64,000 bases of DNA from CAVRCA01 sp963719345 (GCA_963719345.1 CAVRCA010000002.1:179951-243950); one strand, 5' to 3'; counted from the first letter of the stretch, positions 45,756-54,509 are shown. Program-made: numbers and translations. Notes: generated by a model from the letters alone, not told the origin.

Positions 45756-46978
45756 CAGACGCGCGCGCCGACCAGCGACCGGTAGAGATCGAGCGTGCTG
45801 TGCGCGATCGCATCCCAGCTGAAGTGGGCGAGCACCCGTTGGCGGCCGTTGCTGGCGAACCGCTCCCGCAAGCCGGGATCACCAGCGAGGCGGTTGACCG
45901 CGGCAGCCAGACCGGCGGAGAACACGGCCGGGTCGGCCGGATCGAAGGTGCCGGGCTTGAGCTTGGGGTCGACCAGCAAACCCGTTTCCCCTGGAACCAC
46001 CACCTCGGGAATCCCGCCCACGGCGGAGGCGACCACCGCGGTCTCGCACGCCATCGCCTCGAGGTTGATGATGCCGAACGGCTCGTAGACCGACGGGCAG
46101 CAGAACACGGCAGCGTGCGTGTAGAGCTGGATGGTATCCGCCCTCGGAACCATCTCGCGAACCCAGATCACGCCGGGCCGGCCGGTCGCGACCTTGGCCA
46201 CGCTCTCCTCCATCTCCCGCCCGATCTCCGGCGTATCGGGTGCCCCGGCGCAGAGCACGACCTGAAGGTCGGGGTCGATCGCGGGGATGGCGTTGACGAG
46301 GTGGATGATCCCCTTCTGGCGCGTGATGCGGCCGACGAAGAGAAGAAAGGGACGCTCCGGGTCGATCCCGTATCGCGTGAGGGCGTCGCGTGCCTCAACC
46401 GGCCGATACTCTTCGGGGTCGATGCCGTTGTGGATGACGTGGACGCGTTCGGGCTTGACGTCGAACAGCCTTAAAACATCGTCCCGCGTCTCGCGCGAGA
46501 CCGCGACGATGGCGTCCGCCTGCTCGATCGCGGTGCGCTCCATCCAGGCGCTGAGATGGTAGGCGTTGCCGAGTTGCTCGACTTTCCAGGGCCGGAGCGG
46601 TTCGAGCGAGTGGATGGTCAGCACGTAGGGCACGCCCCAGAGCTGGCTCGCGAGCACGCCGCCCATGTCGGTGTACCAGGTATGGCAGTGGACCAGGTCG
46701 GCACCGAGCCGGTCCTTGGCCATCACGAGGGAGCGGGCGAGAGCGTCGACTGCGCCGACGAAGCGTGGATCGGTGTCGCGCGCGGTCTCCTCCCACTGGG
46801 GATAGCCGCGCACGGCCAGCTTGCCCTCGACGACGCGCTGGTCGCCGAAGCACCGGACCTCCACCTCGATGAGCTTGGCCAGCGCCCGACTGAGGTATTC
46901 TACATGAACGCCCGCGCCGCCGTAGACGTACGGCGGGTATTCCTTGCTGAAGAGGGCGACCTTGCTCAGCTCTCGCAC
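45755..46978 (-). CDS. GT4 glycogen synthase (GlgA/GlgM type, actinobacterial-like)
   Basis: The protein of about 407 residues has GT-B folds: the N-terminal VALFSKEYPPYVYGGAGVHVEYLSRAL with the GGAGVH motif, SRETRDDVLRLF, and the C-terminal FVGRITRQKGI and the VYEPFGIINLEAMACETAVVASAVGG nucleotide-sugar site. The layout fits GT4-type glycogen or maltose-1-phosphate synthases first described in actinobacteria, which use ADP-glucose. The GTG at 46978 is preferred; the open frame extends to 47056. It couples to the SDR gene; no glgC or glgE is in view. Confidence 0.85.
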   Translation of the reverse strand: MRELSKVALFSKEYPPYVYGGAGVHVEYLSRALAKLIEVEVRCFGDQRVVEGKLAVRGYPQWEETARDTDPRFVGAVDALARSLVMAKDRLGADLVHCHTWYTDMGGVLASQLWGVPYVLTIHSLEPLRPWKVEQLGNAYHLSAWMERTAIEQADAIVAVSRETRDDVLRLFDVKPERVHVIHNGIDPEEYRPVEARDALTRYGIDPERPFLLFVGRITRQKGIIHLVNAIPAIDPDLQVVLCAGAPDTPEIGREMEESVAKVATGRPGVIWVREMVPRADTIQLYTHAAVFCCPSVYEPFGIINLEAMACETAVVASAVGGIPEVVVPGETGLLVDPKLKPGTFDPADPAVFSAGLAAAVNRLAGDPGLRERFASNGRQRVLAHFSWDAIAHSTLDLYRSLVGARV

Positions 46979-47560
46979 GGGACCTGTCTCCTGACGGGCA
47001 CGATCCCACTGGATACGGCGATTGCCGCGGTCGGTCCAACCGCTCGACGGTTGCACGAGGGGCGGTTGCTGGACGGACGGAACCCGTGTCTCCGGTTTTA
47101 CCTCGGTGCCGGGGCGACCAGCCGCCGGTTGACGTCCGGGTCGAGATCGGTGGCCGACGGCAGCACCTCGCGCCCATGCCGCAGGCGAGCATCAACCATT
47201 CGGATGACGACGAAGCCTACAGCACCGACGCAGGCTGACCGGCAGTCAGCGTAAGGGCAACGATGTCAGATCTGCATCGACCTTTGCCGCTGCAGCGGTA
47301 GGTCATTCGAGGCGGTAATCGGATCGCGGCCGCCGTCAACAAGCCGGCCGTTTATGAAACGATTTTACTCCGAGGAGTGTGAGCTGCCTCACAGGCTCCG
47401 CCGGATCGAAATGTTGGCGTGTGAGCCGCTTGGGGAATGGCAATGCTCCTGAAAGGGAATGCGGATGAACCCGTCATCGGTTCGACAGTTCGCGGCTCGA
47501 CGTGCTGGGACAGGCAACGTGGTGCTGGCAGAAGGCGTGACGACGGTAACAGTCGCGGCG
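46979..47560. other. Intergenic stretch without an intact gene
   Basis: This stretch of nearly 600 bases upstream of the glycogen synthase holds no intact gene on either strand. A CRP-like palindrome lies at 47388-47403 and a transporter remnant follows at about 47566. The part around 47340-47390 is less GC-rich than the surroundings, as expected for regulatory DNA. The short ORF at 47437 continues into the remnant but its first half has no similarity I can see. Confidence 0.45.
47388..47403. promoter_or_regulatory. CRP/FNR-like palindrome TGTGA-N6-TCACA
   Basis: The sequence TGTGAGCTGCCTCACA matches the CRP consensus core TGTGA-N6-TCACA perfectly. It is the only such site I noticed. It may be chance, or a binding site for a CRP-family regulator acting on the glycogen synthase (whose start is about 410 bp away) or on the gene once present downstream. 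Confidence 0.4.
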
Positions 47561-47565
47561 GTTCA

Positions 47566-47721
47566 AACGCGATATTCGGCCTCGCGGACGCGATCTACAT
47601 GCCTGCCGCCCTGCTCGGAACCTGGTGTGGAATGATGGGCTACGCGCGGCTGTCGGACCGGCAATTCTCCATCGTGATCAATGCCTTGCTGATGATCTCC
47701 GGTTTCAGCTTCATCCTGTAA
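47566..47721 (+). pseudogene. C-terminal remnant of a TauE/SafE-type membrane protein
   Basis: The final 50 residues of a short ORF (from about AIFGLADAIYMPAALLGTW to the end SGFSFIL) look like the last two helices of a TauE/SafE sulfite/sulfonate exporter: a loop with YARLSDRQFSIVINALL and a final hydrophobic helix. The upstream part of the ORF from 47437 has no similarity. The intact gene would be about 250 residues, so only the end is left. It stops about 50 bp before the AEC transporter start, which has a GAGGAG box. Confidence 0.5.
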
Positions 47722-47770
47722 CGAAACGGGTTGCCGGTGCGGGTCACGGAATGACCGAGGAGGAGCGATC

Positions 47771-48676
47771 GTGCAAAACGTAGTGCTGCTCGTGGCGTGT
47801 CTGCTCGCCGGCATGGCCCTTAAACATTTCCGCAAGGTGCCCCTCGACGGACATCTCTCGCTGAATGCCGTCATCATCAACGTGGCGCTGCCCGGGCTCA
47901 TTCTTGCACAGGTTCATGGCATCCACCTCGATCCGGACTTGATCCTTGCCGTGTCGATGCCTTGGCTCCTCTTCCTGAGCGGTGGCGCCCTGTTCTGGGT
48001 GGTCGCGCGATACTGCGACCTGTCACCCTCGACCACCGGCGCGCTGATGCTGACCGGCGGTCTCGGCAACACCTCGTTCATGGGACTGCCGATGATCGAA
48101 GCCTTCTATGGCAAGAGCGGGATGCCGGTCGGCATCCTCATCGACCAGCTCGGCACCTACATGGTGCTCAGCACGCTCGGCATCGCCGTGGCCTGCATCT
48201 GCTCGCGGGGCGAGGCAAGCCCGAGGAGCGTCGCCATCCGGATAGTGACGTTCCCGCCGCTCATCGCCCTCGTCGTCGCCGTGGCGCTCATCGACGTAAG
48301 CTACCCGACGTGGCTGCAGGACGCGTTCAGCCGGTTGGGTGCAACGGTGGCGCCGCTGGCGCTCGTTTCGGTGGGGATGCAGCTGAAGCTTGATGCGTGG
48401 CGCGGCAACCGGGGACCGTTGGCGATGGGGCTCGCCTACAAGCTTCTGGCCGGCCCCGCCATCCTCGCCTTCGTCTATGTCGGGGTGATCGGCATCCGCA
48501 GCTTCGACATGCGGGTCACGCTGTTCGAGGCGGCGATGGGGCCGCAGATCGGGGGCGCCGTCGTCGCCACCCAGTACGGACTGAACCCACCGCTGGTGAC
48601 GCTGATGGTCGGCATCGGCACGCTGCTGGCGTTCGCCACGCTGCCGCTCTGGTCGTATGTTCTGGGGACGATCTGA
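47771..48676 (+). CDS. AEC-family (auxin efflux carrier-type) transporter
   Basis: The 301-residue protein has ten predicted hydrophobic segments in two halves of five, with the family NVALPGLILAQVH pattern, GGLGNTSFMGLPMIEAFYG in the first half and PLALVSVGMQLKL and GPQIGGAVVATQYGL in the second. AEC members export or take up malate, malonate or similar acids; the plant homologues carry auxin. It starts at a GTG (47771) after GAGGAG. Substrate unknown. Confidence 0.88.
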   Translation: MQNVVLLVACLLAGMALKHFRKVPLDGHLSLNAVIINVALPGLILAQVHGIHLDPDLILAVSMPWLLFLSGGALFWVVARYCDLSPSTTGALMLTGGLGNTSFMGLPMIEAFYGKSGMPVGILIDQLGTYMVLSTLGIAVACICSRGEASPRSVAIRIVTFPPLIALVVAVALIDVSYPTWLQDAFSRLGATVAPLALVSVGMQLKLDAWRGNRGPLAMGLAYKLLAGPAILAFVYVGVIGIRSFDMRVTLFEAAMGPQIGGAVVATQYGLNPPLVTLMVGIGTLLAFATLPLWSYVLGTI

Positions 48677-48751
48677 CGCGATCGGCGCCCGGTGCTCGCG
48701 GGTCCCGACCGGGCAGGCCGGGACCCGTAGGCTCGCTCGCTTCGCGTCGGC

Positions 48752-50071
48752 TTACTCCGCCGCCGCCTTGGCCGGCAGCTGCTGACCGGCGGCATCAAGC
48801 GCCTGCGACAGGTCGGCGATGATGTCGTCGATGTGCTCGATGCCGATCGACAGCCGCACGTAGCCGGGCGAGACGCCGGCGGCCATCTGCTCCTCCGCCT
48901 CGAGCTGCGAGTGCGTGGTGCTGGCCGGGTGGATGGCGAGGCTGCGCGCGTCGCCGATGTTGGCGACGTGGTAGAACATTTGCAGCGCGTCGATGAACGC
49001 CCGACCCGCCTCGACGCCGCCCGCAAGCTCGATCCCGAGCAGCCCGCCGTGACCGTGCGGCAGGTATTTGGCGGTGCGCTCGGCGGCGACGCCGGCGTGG
49101 TGGGCCGGGTGGATCACCTTCCTCACCTCCGGCCGTTTGGACAAGAATTCCGCCGCGGCGCTGGCGTTCCGGCTGTGCTCGCGCATCCGCAACGCCAGCG
49201 TCTCGATTCCCTGCAGAATGAGGAAGGCGTTGAACGGCGCCAGCGGCGCGCCGAGGTCGCGCAGCAGGGTAACGCGCAGCTTGAGGATGTAGGCGATCGG
49301 GCCGAGCGGCTTGACCGCCTCGGTCCACACCGCGCCGTGGTAGCTCGGATCGGGGGTGTTCAGCGTCGGCTGGCGCTCCTTGTGCGCCTCCCAGTCGAAA
49401 TTGCCGCCGTCGATGATGATGCCGCCGATCGAGTTGCCGTGGCCGCCGAGCCACTTCGTCAACGAGTACATCACTATTGCGGCGCCGTGGTCGAACGGGC
49501 GCACCAGCAAGGGTGCGGCGGTGTTGTCCATGATCAGCGGAATGCCGAATTTCCTGCCGATCGCCGCCACTTCGGCGATCGGGAAGACGGCAAGCTTCGG
49601 GTTGGGCAACGTCTCGGCGTAGTAGGCCCGCGTACGGTCGTCGGTGGCGCGGGCGAACGCCTCGGGATCGGTCGGATCGACGAAGCGCGTCTCGATCCCC
49701 TGGTCGCGCAACGTGTTGGCGAACAGGTTCCAGGTGCCGCCGTAGAGGTCGGTCGAACTGACGATGTTGTCGCCGGCGCGGGCGAGATTGAGCACGGAGA
49801 ACGCCGAGGCCGCCTGGCCGGAACCGACCGCGACCGCCGCGACGCCGCCCTCCATCGCCGCAACCCGCTTCTCGAGTGCATCGACCGTCGGATTCATGAT
49901 CCGGGTGTAGATGTTGCCGAGTTCCTTCAGCGCGAACAGGTTTGCCGCGTGTTCGGCGCTGTCGAACTGATAGGAAGTGGTCTGGTAGATCGGCACCGCC
50001 ACCGCGTTCGTCGCACTGTCGCGGCGCCAGCCGGCGTGCAGCGCGAGGGTCTCAGCGTGCTTGGTCTCCAT
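48752..50071 (-). CDS. metY: O-acetylhomoserine aminocarboxypropyltransferase / sulfhydrylase
   Basis: The 439-residue PLP enzyme begins ETKHAETLALHAGW and has the PLP lysine in MYSLTKWLGGHGN (the STKWxxGH-type motif), VAVGSGQAASAF near the N-terminus and the FDHGAAIVMYSLTKW strand. The length fits MetY rather than the shorter MetB/MetC. It makes homocysteine from O-acetylhomoserine and sulfide. The leader is only about 40 bases after the DsbA-like gene and holds no SAM riboswitch. It fits the neighbouring sulfur genes (sulfite oxidase) but may be unrelated to them. Confidence 0.92.
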   Translation of the reverse strand: METKHAETLALHAGWRRDSATNAVAVPIYQTTSYQFDSAEHAANLFALKELGNIYTRIMNPTVDALEKRVAAMEGGVAAVAVGSGQAASAFSVLNLARAGDNIVSSTDLYGGTWNLFANTLRDQGIETRFVDPTDPEAFARATDDRTRAYYAETLPNPKLAVFPIAEVAAIGRKFGIPLIMDNTAAPLLVRPFDHGAAIVMYSLTKWLGGHGNSIGGIIIDGGNFDWEAHKERQPTLNTPDPSYHGAVWTEAVKPLGPIAYILKLRVTLLRDLGAPLAPFNAFLILQGIETLALRMREHSRNASAAAEFLSKRPEVRKVIHPAHHAGVAAERTAKYLPHGHGGLLGIELAGGVEAGRAFIDALQMFYHVANIGDARSLAIHPASTTHSQLEAEEQMAAGVSPGYVRLSIGIEHIDDIIADLSQALDAAGQQLPAKAAAE

Positions 50072-50112
50072 TCATACTCTCCGTAATCGTGATATGTGGT
50101 AATATCGTAGCG

Positions 50113-50862
50113 TCAGGCGTGTTGCTTGGCGAGCACGCCATGCGCGCGGCTCAGCGCCGCCGCCATCGTCTCGGCCGGCAAGGCGCCGGAAAACAGCCCG
50201 TAGCCGTCGAGAAAGAAGGAGGGAACGCCGTTCACTCCGGCGGTGCGGGCCTCGTGGTCGGCGGCGCGCACCTCGGCATCGAACCCATCGCCGGCGAGGA
50301 ACGTCGCCACGGCGGCACGGTCGAGACCGGCGCCGGCGGCGAGCTCGGCCAGCAGGCTGGGGTCGCCGATGTCGGCGCCCTCGGTGAAGTAGCCCCGGAA
50401 CACCGCCTCCATGACGGCGTCCTGCACGCCCTCCTGGCCCGCCAGCCACACCAGGCGGTGCGCCCGGATGGTGTTCGGCGTGCGGGCGAGCCGGTCCAGG
50501 CGGAACTCGAGCCCGACGGCGGCGGCGGCCTCCGTCACCTGCCGGTCAAGCGCCTGCGAGCGTTCCCAACTGCCGAACTTGGCAATCCGATAGGCCCGGC
50601 GGTCGGCTCCCACCGCCGGCATGTCCGGATTGAGCTGGAACGGGTTCCAGTGGATGCCGGTGAACCGGACCCCTTGGGCGGCGAGCAACGGCAGCGCGGC
50701 TTCGAGCTGGCGCTTGCCGATGTAGCACCAGGGGCAGATTGCGTCCGACACGATGTCGAGCCGACCCTGGTAGGCCCCCTTCGGGGCGGTCGAACTGACC
50801 TGTGCGGCCTCGTCGCAGCTATCCTGTCCGCAGACCGTGCCCGCTTGCACCGGCGTTTCCAT
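50113..50862 (-). CDS. DsbA-family protein of the FrnE type
   Basis: The 249-residue protein has a thioredoxin fold with the CPWC active site in SDAICPWCYIGKRQLE, a helical insert and the cis-Pro loop in GVNGVPSFFLDGYGLFSGA. FrnE-like members act as cytosolic disulfide isomerases or polyketide-linked oxidoreductases. There is no signal peptide. A short N-terminal segment (METPVQAGTVCGQDSC) carries two more cysteines. The start at 50862 follows a GGGGGAAAAC-like box. It lies 41 bp upstream of metY on the same strand and is divergent from the sulfite oxidase gene. Confidence 0.86.
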   Translation of the reverse strand: METPVQAGTVCGQDSCDEAAQVSSTAPKGAYQGRLDIVSDAICPWCYIGKRQLEAALPLLAAQGVRFTGIHWNPFQLNPDMPAVGADRRAYRIAKFGSWERSQALDRQVTEAAAAVGLEFRLDRLARTPNTIRAHRLVWLAGQEGVQDAVMEAVFRGYFTEGADIGDPSLLAELAAGAGLDRAAVATFLAGDGFDAEVRAADHEARTAGVNGVPSFFLDGYGLFSGALPAETMAAALSRAHGVLAKQHA

Positions 50863-50997
50863 GTTTTCCCCCTGGGGTTCTGGGCGGAGATGGGCAGGGC
50901 GATACCGTAAGTCCATTGCCCGACCCCAGCACTCCGGTCGTGACCGGACCGGCCAAAGTATGCCAGCAAGGGAGGGCATGGGTTAGAGGAGAATCGC

Positions 50998-52224
50998 ATG
51001 CGGCGTCGGGACGTGCTGGGAGGCCTGGGAGCGGCGGCACTCGCGGCACGACCATCGCGGGCGGAGATGTCGGCGCTCGTGCCCGGGCTCAGCCCCTTGC
51101 TGCCGGAGGGGACGCGGGCGGAGGCGCGGTTGGCCGCCCTGCCGGGCAAGCAAAGCCTGATCCGGTTGAGCGAGCGGCCGCCGAACTACGAGACCCCGGC
51201 GGCCGCCTTCACCGATGCGCTCACGCCGAACGACCGGTTCTTCGTCCGCTACCACCTGGCCGGCATACCGGATCTGGCCGAGTTGCGCCGGCCCTGGTCG
51301 GTGGCGGTGGGCGGCGACGCGGCCGCCCGGCCGGTCGAGCTCAGCCTCGATCAGCTGCGGCACGACTTTCCGGTCGTCGAGATCGCCGCGGTGAACCAGT
51401 GTTCTGGGGCACGGCGCGGGTTGTCGGTGCCGCACGTGGCCGGCGTCCAGTGGGGCGTCGGGGCCATGGGCAACGCGGTCTGGCGCGGCGTCCGGCTTCG
51501 CGACGTGCTGGCTCGCGCCGGCGTGCAGCCGGGCGCTCTCGAAGTGGCGTTCGCCGGTGCCGATGGCCCGGTGATGGACGTCACCCCGCCGTTCCGCAAA
51601 AGTCTGCCGATCGACAAGGCGCTGGACGAGACCGTGTTGCTCGCCTTCGCGATGAACGGCGAGGCACTGCCGCACCTGAACGGCTTTCCGCTGCGTCTGG
51701 TGGTGCCCGGCTGGACCGGCACCTACTGGATGAAGCACCTCACGCATATCGAGATCCGCCGCCAGAAGCTGGACAGTTTCTGGATGCAGAAAGCCTACCG
51801 CGTGCCGAAGGGCATGTTTCCCGTCGACTTGCCGTTCGCTTCGCAGGCGGACGCGAGCACGGTGGCGATCACCGAGATCGTCGTCAGCTCGGTGGTCGCG
51901 AACGTGCCTCCCGCATCCGGTCAGCCGGCGTCGGGCTTTCCGGTGGAGGGGGTCGCATGGGATCGCGGCCACGGCATCCGCTCCGTCGAGGTCTCGACGG
52001 ACGGGGGCGGCGTCTGGCGGTCCGCGGTCCTCGGCCCGGACCAGGGGCGATTCGCGTTCCGGCCCTGGCAATTCGAGACCGGCCGCCTCGCTGCCGGGTC
52101 GGCCACGATCGTCGCGCGGGCGACCAGCAACTCGGGGGAGACCCAGGCGAACGAGCTGAAATGGAACCCGGCCGGCTATCACAACAATGTCCCGCAGCCG
52201 GTCCCGGTCACGGTGGTGGCCTGA
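50998..52224 (+). CDS. Sulfite dehydrogenase, molybdenum subunit (SorA-like)
   Basis: The 408-residue protein starts with a Tat-type RRRDVLGG signal followed by an Ala-rich stretch. The catalytic domain has the conserved cysteine that ligands molybdenum, Cys135 in NQCSGARRG, with the WRGVRLRDVL motif, and the C-terminal dimer domain holds SVEVSTDGGGVW and the NxxGYHNN end typical of sulfite oxidases. It should oxidise sulfite to sulfate in the periplasm and pass electrons to the cytochrome encoded next. The stop overlaps the cytochrome ATG. Confidence 0.9.
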   Translation: MRRRDVLGGLGAAALAARPSRAEMSALVPGLSPLLPEGTRAEARLAALPGKQSLIRLSERPPNYETPAAAFTDALTPNDRFFVRYHLAGIPDLAELRRPWSVAVGGDAAARPVELSLDQLRHDFPVVEIAAVNQCSGARRGLSVPHVAGVQWGVGAMGNAVWRGVRLRDVLARAGVQPGALEVAFAGADGPVMDVTPPFRKSLPIDKALDETVLLAFAMNGEALPHLNGFPLRLVVPGWTGTYWMKHLTHIEIRRQKLDSFWMQKAYRVPKGMFPVDLPFASQADASTVAITEIVVSSVVANVPPASGQPASGFPVEGVAWDRGHGIRSVEVSTDGGGVWRSAVLGPDQGRFAFRPWQFETGRLAAGSATIVARATSNSGETQANELKWNPAGYHNNVPQPVPVTVVA

Positions 52225-52520
52225 TGCACCGGTTTTTTCTGCTGCCGGCGCTGCTGATTGCCTCTCCATGCTGGGGTGCCGAGCCGGCGACGCCCGGCGA
52301 ACTCAAGCCCGGACCAGGCCAGGACGCGGTGGTTGCAAGCTGCTCCGGCTGCCACAGCCTGGACTACATCCAGATGAACTCGCCATTCCTGACGCAGGAG
52401 GGCTGGAAGGCCGAGGTGACGAAGATGCGCCAGGCGTACGGCGCGCCGGTGGACCAGCCGACTGCCGACGCGATCGTGCAATACCTGTCGGTGACATACG
52501 GCGCGGCAGGAAAAACCTGA
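52224..52520 (+). CDS. Small c-type cytochrome (SorB-like)
   Basis: The 98-residue protein has a signal peptide ending near CWGAEP and one haem c motif CSGCH (Cys40, Cys43, His44). Met68 is a candidate sixth ligand. As the gene overlaps the molybdenum subunit (TGATG at 52223), it is almost certainly the electron acceptor for sulfite oxidation, like SorB of Starkeya. Periplasmic. The two form a complete SorAB module. Confidence 0.9.
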   Translation: MHRFFLLPALLIASPCWGAEPATPGELKPGPGQDAVVASCSGCHSLDYIQMNSPFLTQEGWKAEVTKMRQAYGAPVDQPTADAIVQYLSVTYGAAGKT

Positions 52521-52602
52521 TACGCGGGACGCCGGCAAACCTCCCCGGCAAACCTCCGGTGTCTCGTGCGTTCACTCGACGGTCATCAAGGGGATCGGGA
52601 GC

Positions 52603-52767
52603 ATGAGCGACGACAAGGCGGCGCGGGCTGAACCCGCGAAAAGGGAAGGCAAGCTGGACGCGGCCATCGAAGAAACGTTCCCGGCCAGCGATCCGCCAGC
52701 CATCACCCCGAAGGCTGGCACCCGCAAGGCCGAGCAGATCGAGCAAGCACGGAAGGCCAAGGAATGA
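52603..52767 (+). CDS. Small hydrophilic protein with PASDPPA motif
   Basis: The 54-residue product is highly charged and includes KLDAAIEETFPASDPPA, a segment I associate with short conserved alphaproteobacterial proteins of unknown role. It starts with GGATCGGGAGC before the ATG at 52603, and its stop overlaps the ATG of the next small gene (ATGA at 52764). The two are coupled. It is soluble and probably disordered. Confidence 0.6.
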   Translation: MSDDKAARAEPAKREGKLDAAIEETFPASDPPAITPKAGTRKAEQIEQARKAKE

Positions 52768-52943
52768 GCGGGCAGCGGCCGGCCCACGAGACGGTCTCCG
52801 AGGAGCAGGCCAAGCGGGGCGACGACGAGGCGCGGAAACGCGACCCGCACGGCACCGGCCCGACGCAACCGGCCGGCGCGGACGAGCCGGCAGGCACCCC
52901 CAGCTCCGACCGGCACAACACGGAGACGGCGTCGGGCGAGTAG
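52764..52943 (+). CDS. Small disordered hydrophilic protein
   Basis: The 59-residue product is rich in Glu, Asp, Gly, Pro and charged residues, with no hydrophobic stretch, and is expected to be disordered. It overlaps the preceding 54-residue gene by ATGA at 52764. Its composition resembles small stress-linked proteins, but no family can be named. Low-confidence coding call, supported mainly by the overlap. Confidence 0.5.
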   Translation: MSGQRPAHETVSEEQAKRGDDEARKRDPHGTGPTQPAGADEPAGTPSSDRHNTETASGE

Positions 52944-53008
52944 AGCGGAGGGCGGCCCTCCATTCTCTCGATGGTTGGGCCGTCTGGCGTTTAGGTGCTG
53001 TCTGGCGG

Positions 53009-53434
53009 TTACGTTCTGGGCGCTGGGTGTTCTGCCGGGCGTGCGGGACTGCCGACGATCGCGATCACGAACACCGCTCCCATCAGGCTGACCATCATGA
53101 TCAGCCACCGCAGGCGAAGCGCCGTCTCTGCCGTCTCGGCCAGCACGCGGGTGCGCATGGCGGCGCGCTCGCGCTGGATGCGTGCTTCGAACGGACCGGT
53201 GTCGGCATCGATGGCCGCGGCGCTCTCCCCGAGGCGGGGCGCCAGGGCGGCGATCGCGGCCGCGGGATCGGGGCCGCGCGCGGCCGCCAGCGCCTCGTCC
53301 ATGACCGCCTCGTGGGACAACGCGCGCTGCAATGAAACGGAAAGCGCGTAGGTCGCGAAAACTCCGGCGAGGCCGCAGATCACGAACGCCATCACCACGA
53401 ACGCGATCGAGTTGCCGTTCATCCGCGCCGCCAT
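53009..53434 (-). CDS. Two-helix membrane protein of unknown function
   Basis: The protein of about 141 residues has a membrane helix at each end (about 8-30 and 107-128) and between them a helical segment of about 75 residues with many Glu, Arg and Ala. This looks like a periplasmic four-helix-bundle sensor without its output domain. The start could be the ATG at 53434 or 53422; the open frame extends to 53461. It is divergent from the methyltransferase gene. No function known. Confidence 0.6.
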   Translation of the reverse strand: MAARMNGNSIAFVVMAFVICGLAGVFATYALSVSLQRALSHEAVMDEALAAARGPDPAAAIAALAPRLGESAAAIDADTGPFEARIQRERAAMRTRVLAETAETALRLRWLIMMVSLMGAVFVIAIVGSPARPAEHPAPRT

Positions 53435-53520
53435 CGTCGTCCTGCTCCTTCGCTGCGCCACGCGCTTTACCGGTTCTCAACGCCTCGCCGACATGCTGGA
53501 GCGAGGAGGTGTAGCAAGGA

Positions 53521-54423
53521 ATGCTACTCGAGAATGTGCGCATCTGGTTCGGAGGAGCACCTTCGGCGACGCCGGTCTCGGCACCGCTGGCGTCGATGCC
53601 CGCCGATGCCGATTTCGAAAGCGACGCACCTCCCCGTCCCGACATGGTGTGGCCGCCGGCTCGGGTGAACATCTGCGAAGGGCTGTGGGGCGAAGGCTTT
53701 CTCTTTCCCGGCGGCGCCGACGAGATCATGCGGTTCGTCCGGCCCCTCGGCCTGTCTTCCGAAGCCACCCTGTTGCTGGTGGGCGCCGGTTGCGGCGGTC
53801 CGGCGGCCACCATCGCGACGCAGCTCGGCGTCTGGATCGCCGGCTTCGAGTCCGATCCGGACCTCGCGGCACTCGCCATGGAGCGCATCACCCGCTCGCG
53901 GCTCGGCCGGCGCGTCCAGGTCGAGATGTGGTGTCCGTCGAACCCTCAGTTCCGACCGCATGCCTATCATCACGGGCTGGCGCTCGAACCGTTGGGCGAC
54001 GTGATGCCCGAACCGGTGCTCGCCGCCATCGCCGGCGCGCTGAAGCCCGGCGGTCAGCTCGCGATCCTGCAAACCGTGGCCGATGAGCCGCTCGATCCGG
54101 CCGACCGCAGCGTCAAGGCGTGGTGTCAGCTGGAACGCCGGTCGGCTATCTTGCCGACGGAGCGCGCCGTCACCCGGATGCTCGGCCGGCTCGGCTTCGA
54201 TGTCCGGACCATCGAGGACCTTACGGAGCGCCACAAGCGGCTGGCGGTGCTGGGCTGGCGGAGCGCCTTGCGCTCGATGGAGGAAACCCGGCCGGCGATC
54301 ACCCGAACGGCGCTGCTCATCCAGGAGGCCGAACGCTGGCTGATGCGCGAGCGGCTGATGCGCGAGGGCCGGTTGCGCCTGGTGCGCTGGCATGCCATCG
54401 CGCCGCGGCGGGAGCTGGGTTGA
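53521..54423 (+). CDS. SAM-dependent methyltransferase-like protein
   Basis: The 300-residue protein has a Rossmann-type core with the glycine-rich loop LLVGAGCGGPAATIA (about 84-98), an acidic residue at the next strand end (FESD) and the later GALKPGGQLAILQ strand, all typical of class I methyltransferases. The N-terminal 70 residues and C-terminal 60 residues, which are basic and helical, are unlike the common families. Substrate unknown. An AAGGA box is right before the ATG. Confidence 0.72.
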   Translation: MLLENVRIWFGGAPSATPVSAPLASMPADADFESDAPPRPDMVWPPARVNICEGLWGEGFLFPGGADEIMRFVRPLGLSSEATLLLVGAGCGGPAATIATQLGVWIAGFESDPDLAALAMERITRSRLGRRVQVEMWCPSNPQFRPHAYHHGLALEPLGDVMPEPVLAAIAGALKPGGQLAILQTVADEPLDPADRSVKAWCQLERRSAILPTERAVTRMLGRLGFDVRTIEDLTERHKRLAVLGWRSALRSMEETRPAITRTALLIQEAERWLMRERLMREGRLRLVRWHAIAPRRELG

Positions 54424-54509
54424 CACGGGATTGGCTTGACACTCGGGCGGCGGCCCCGTAGAGACCCCCGCTCTTTTTCGCCTCCGCAGCAAGCTGAAAG
54501 CCGCGTGCC

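Noticed and set aside
50072..50112. Possible SAM riboswitch ahead of metY
   Set aside because: Only about 40 bases separate metY from the preceding gene, too few for known SAM aptamers, and no matching stem pattern is seen.
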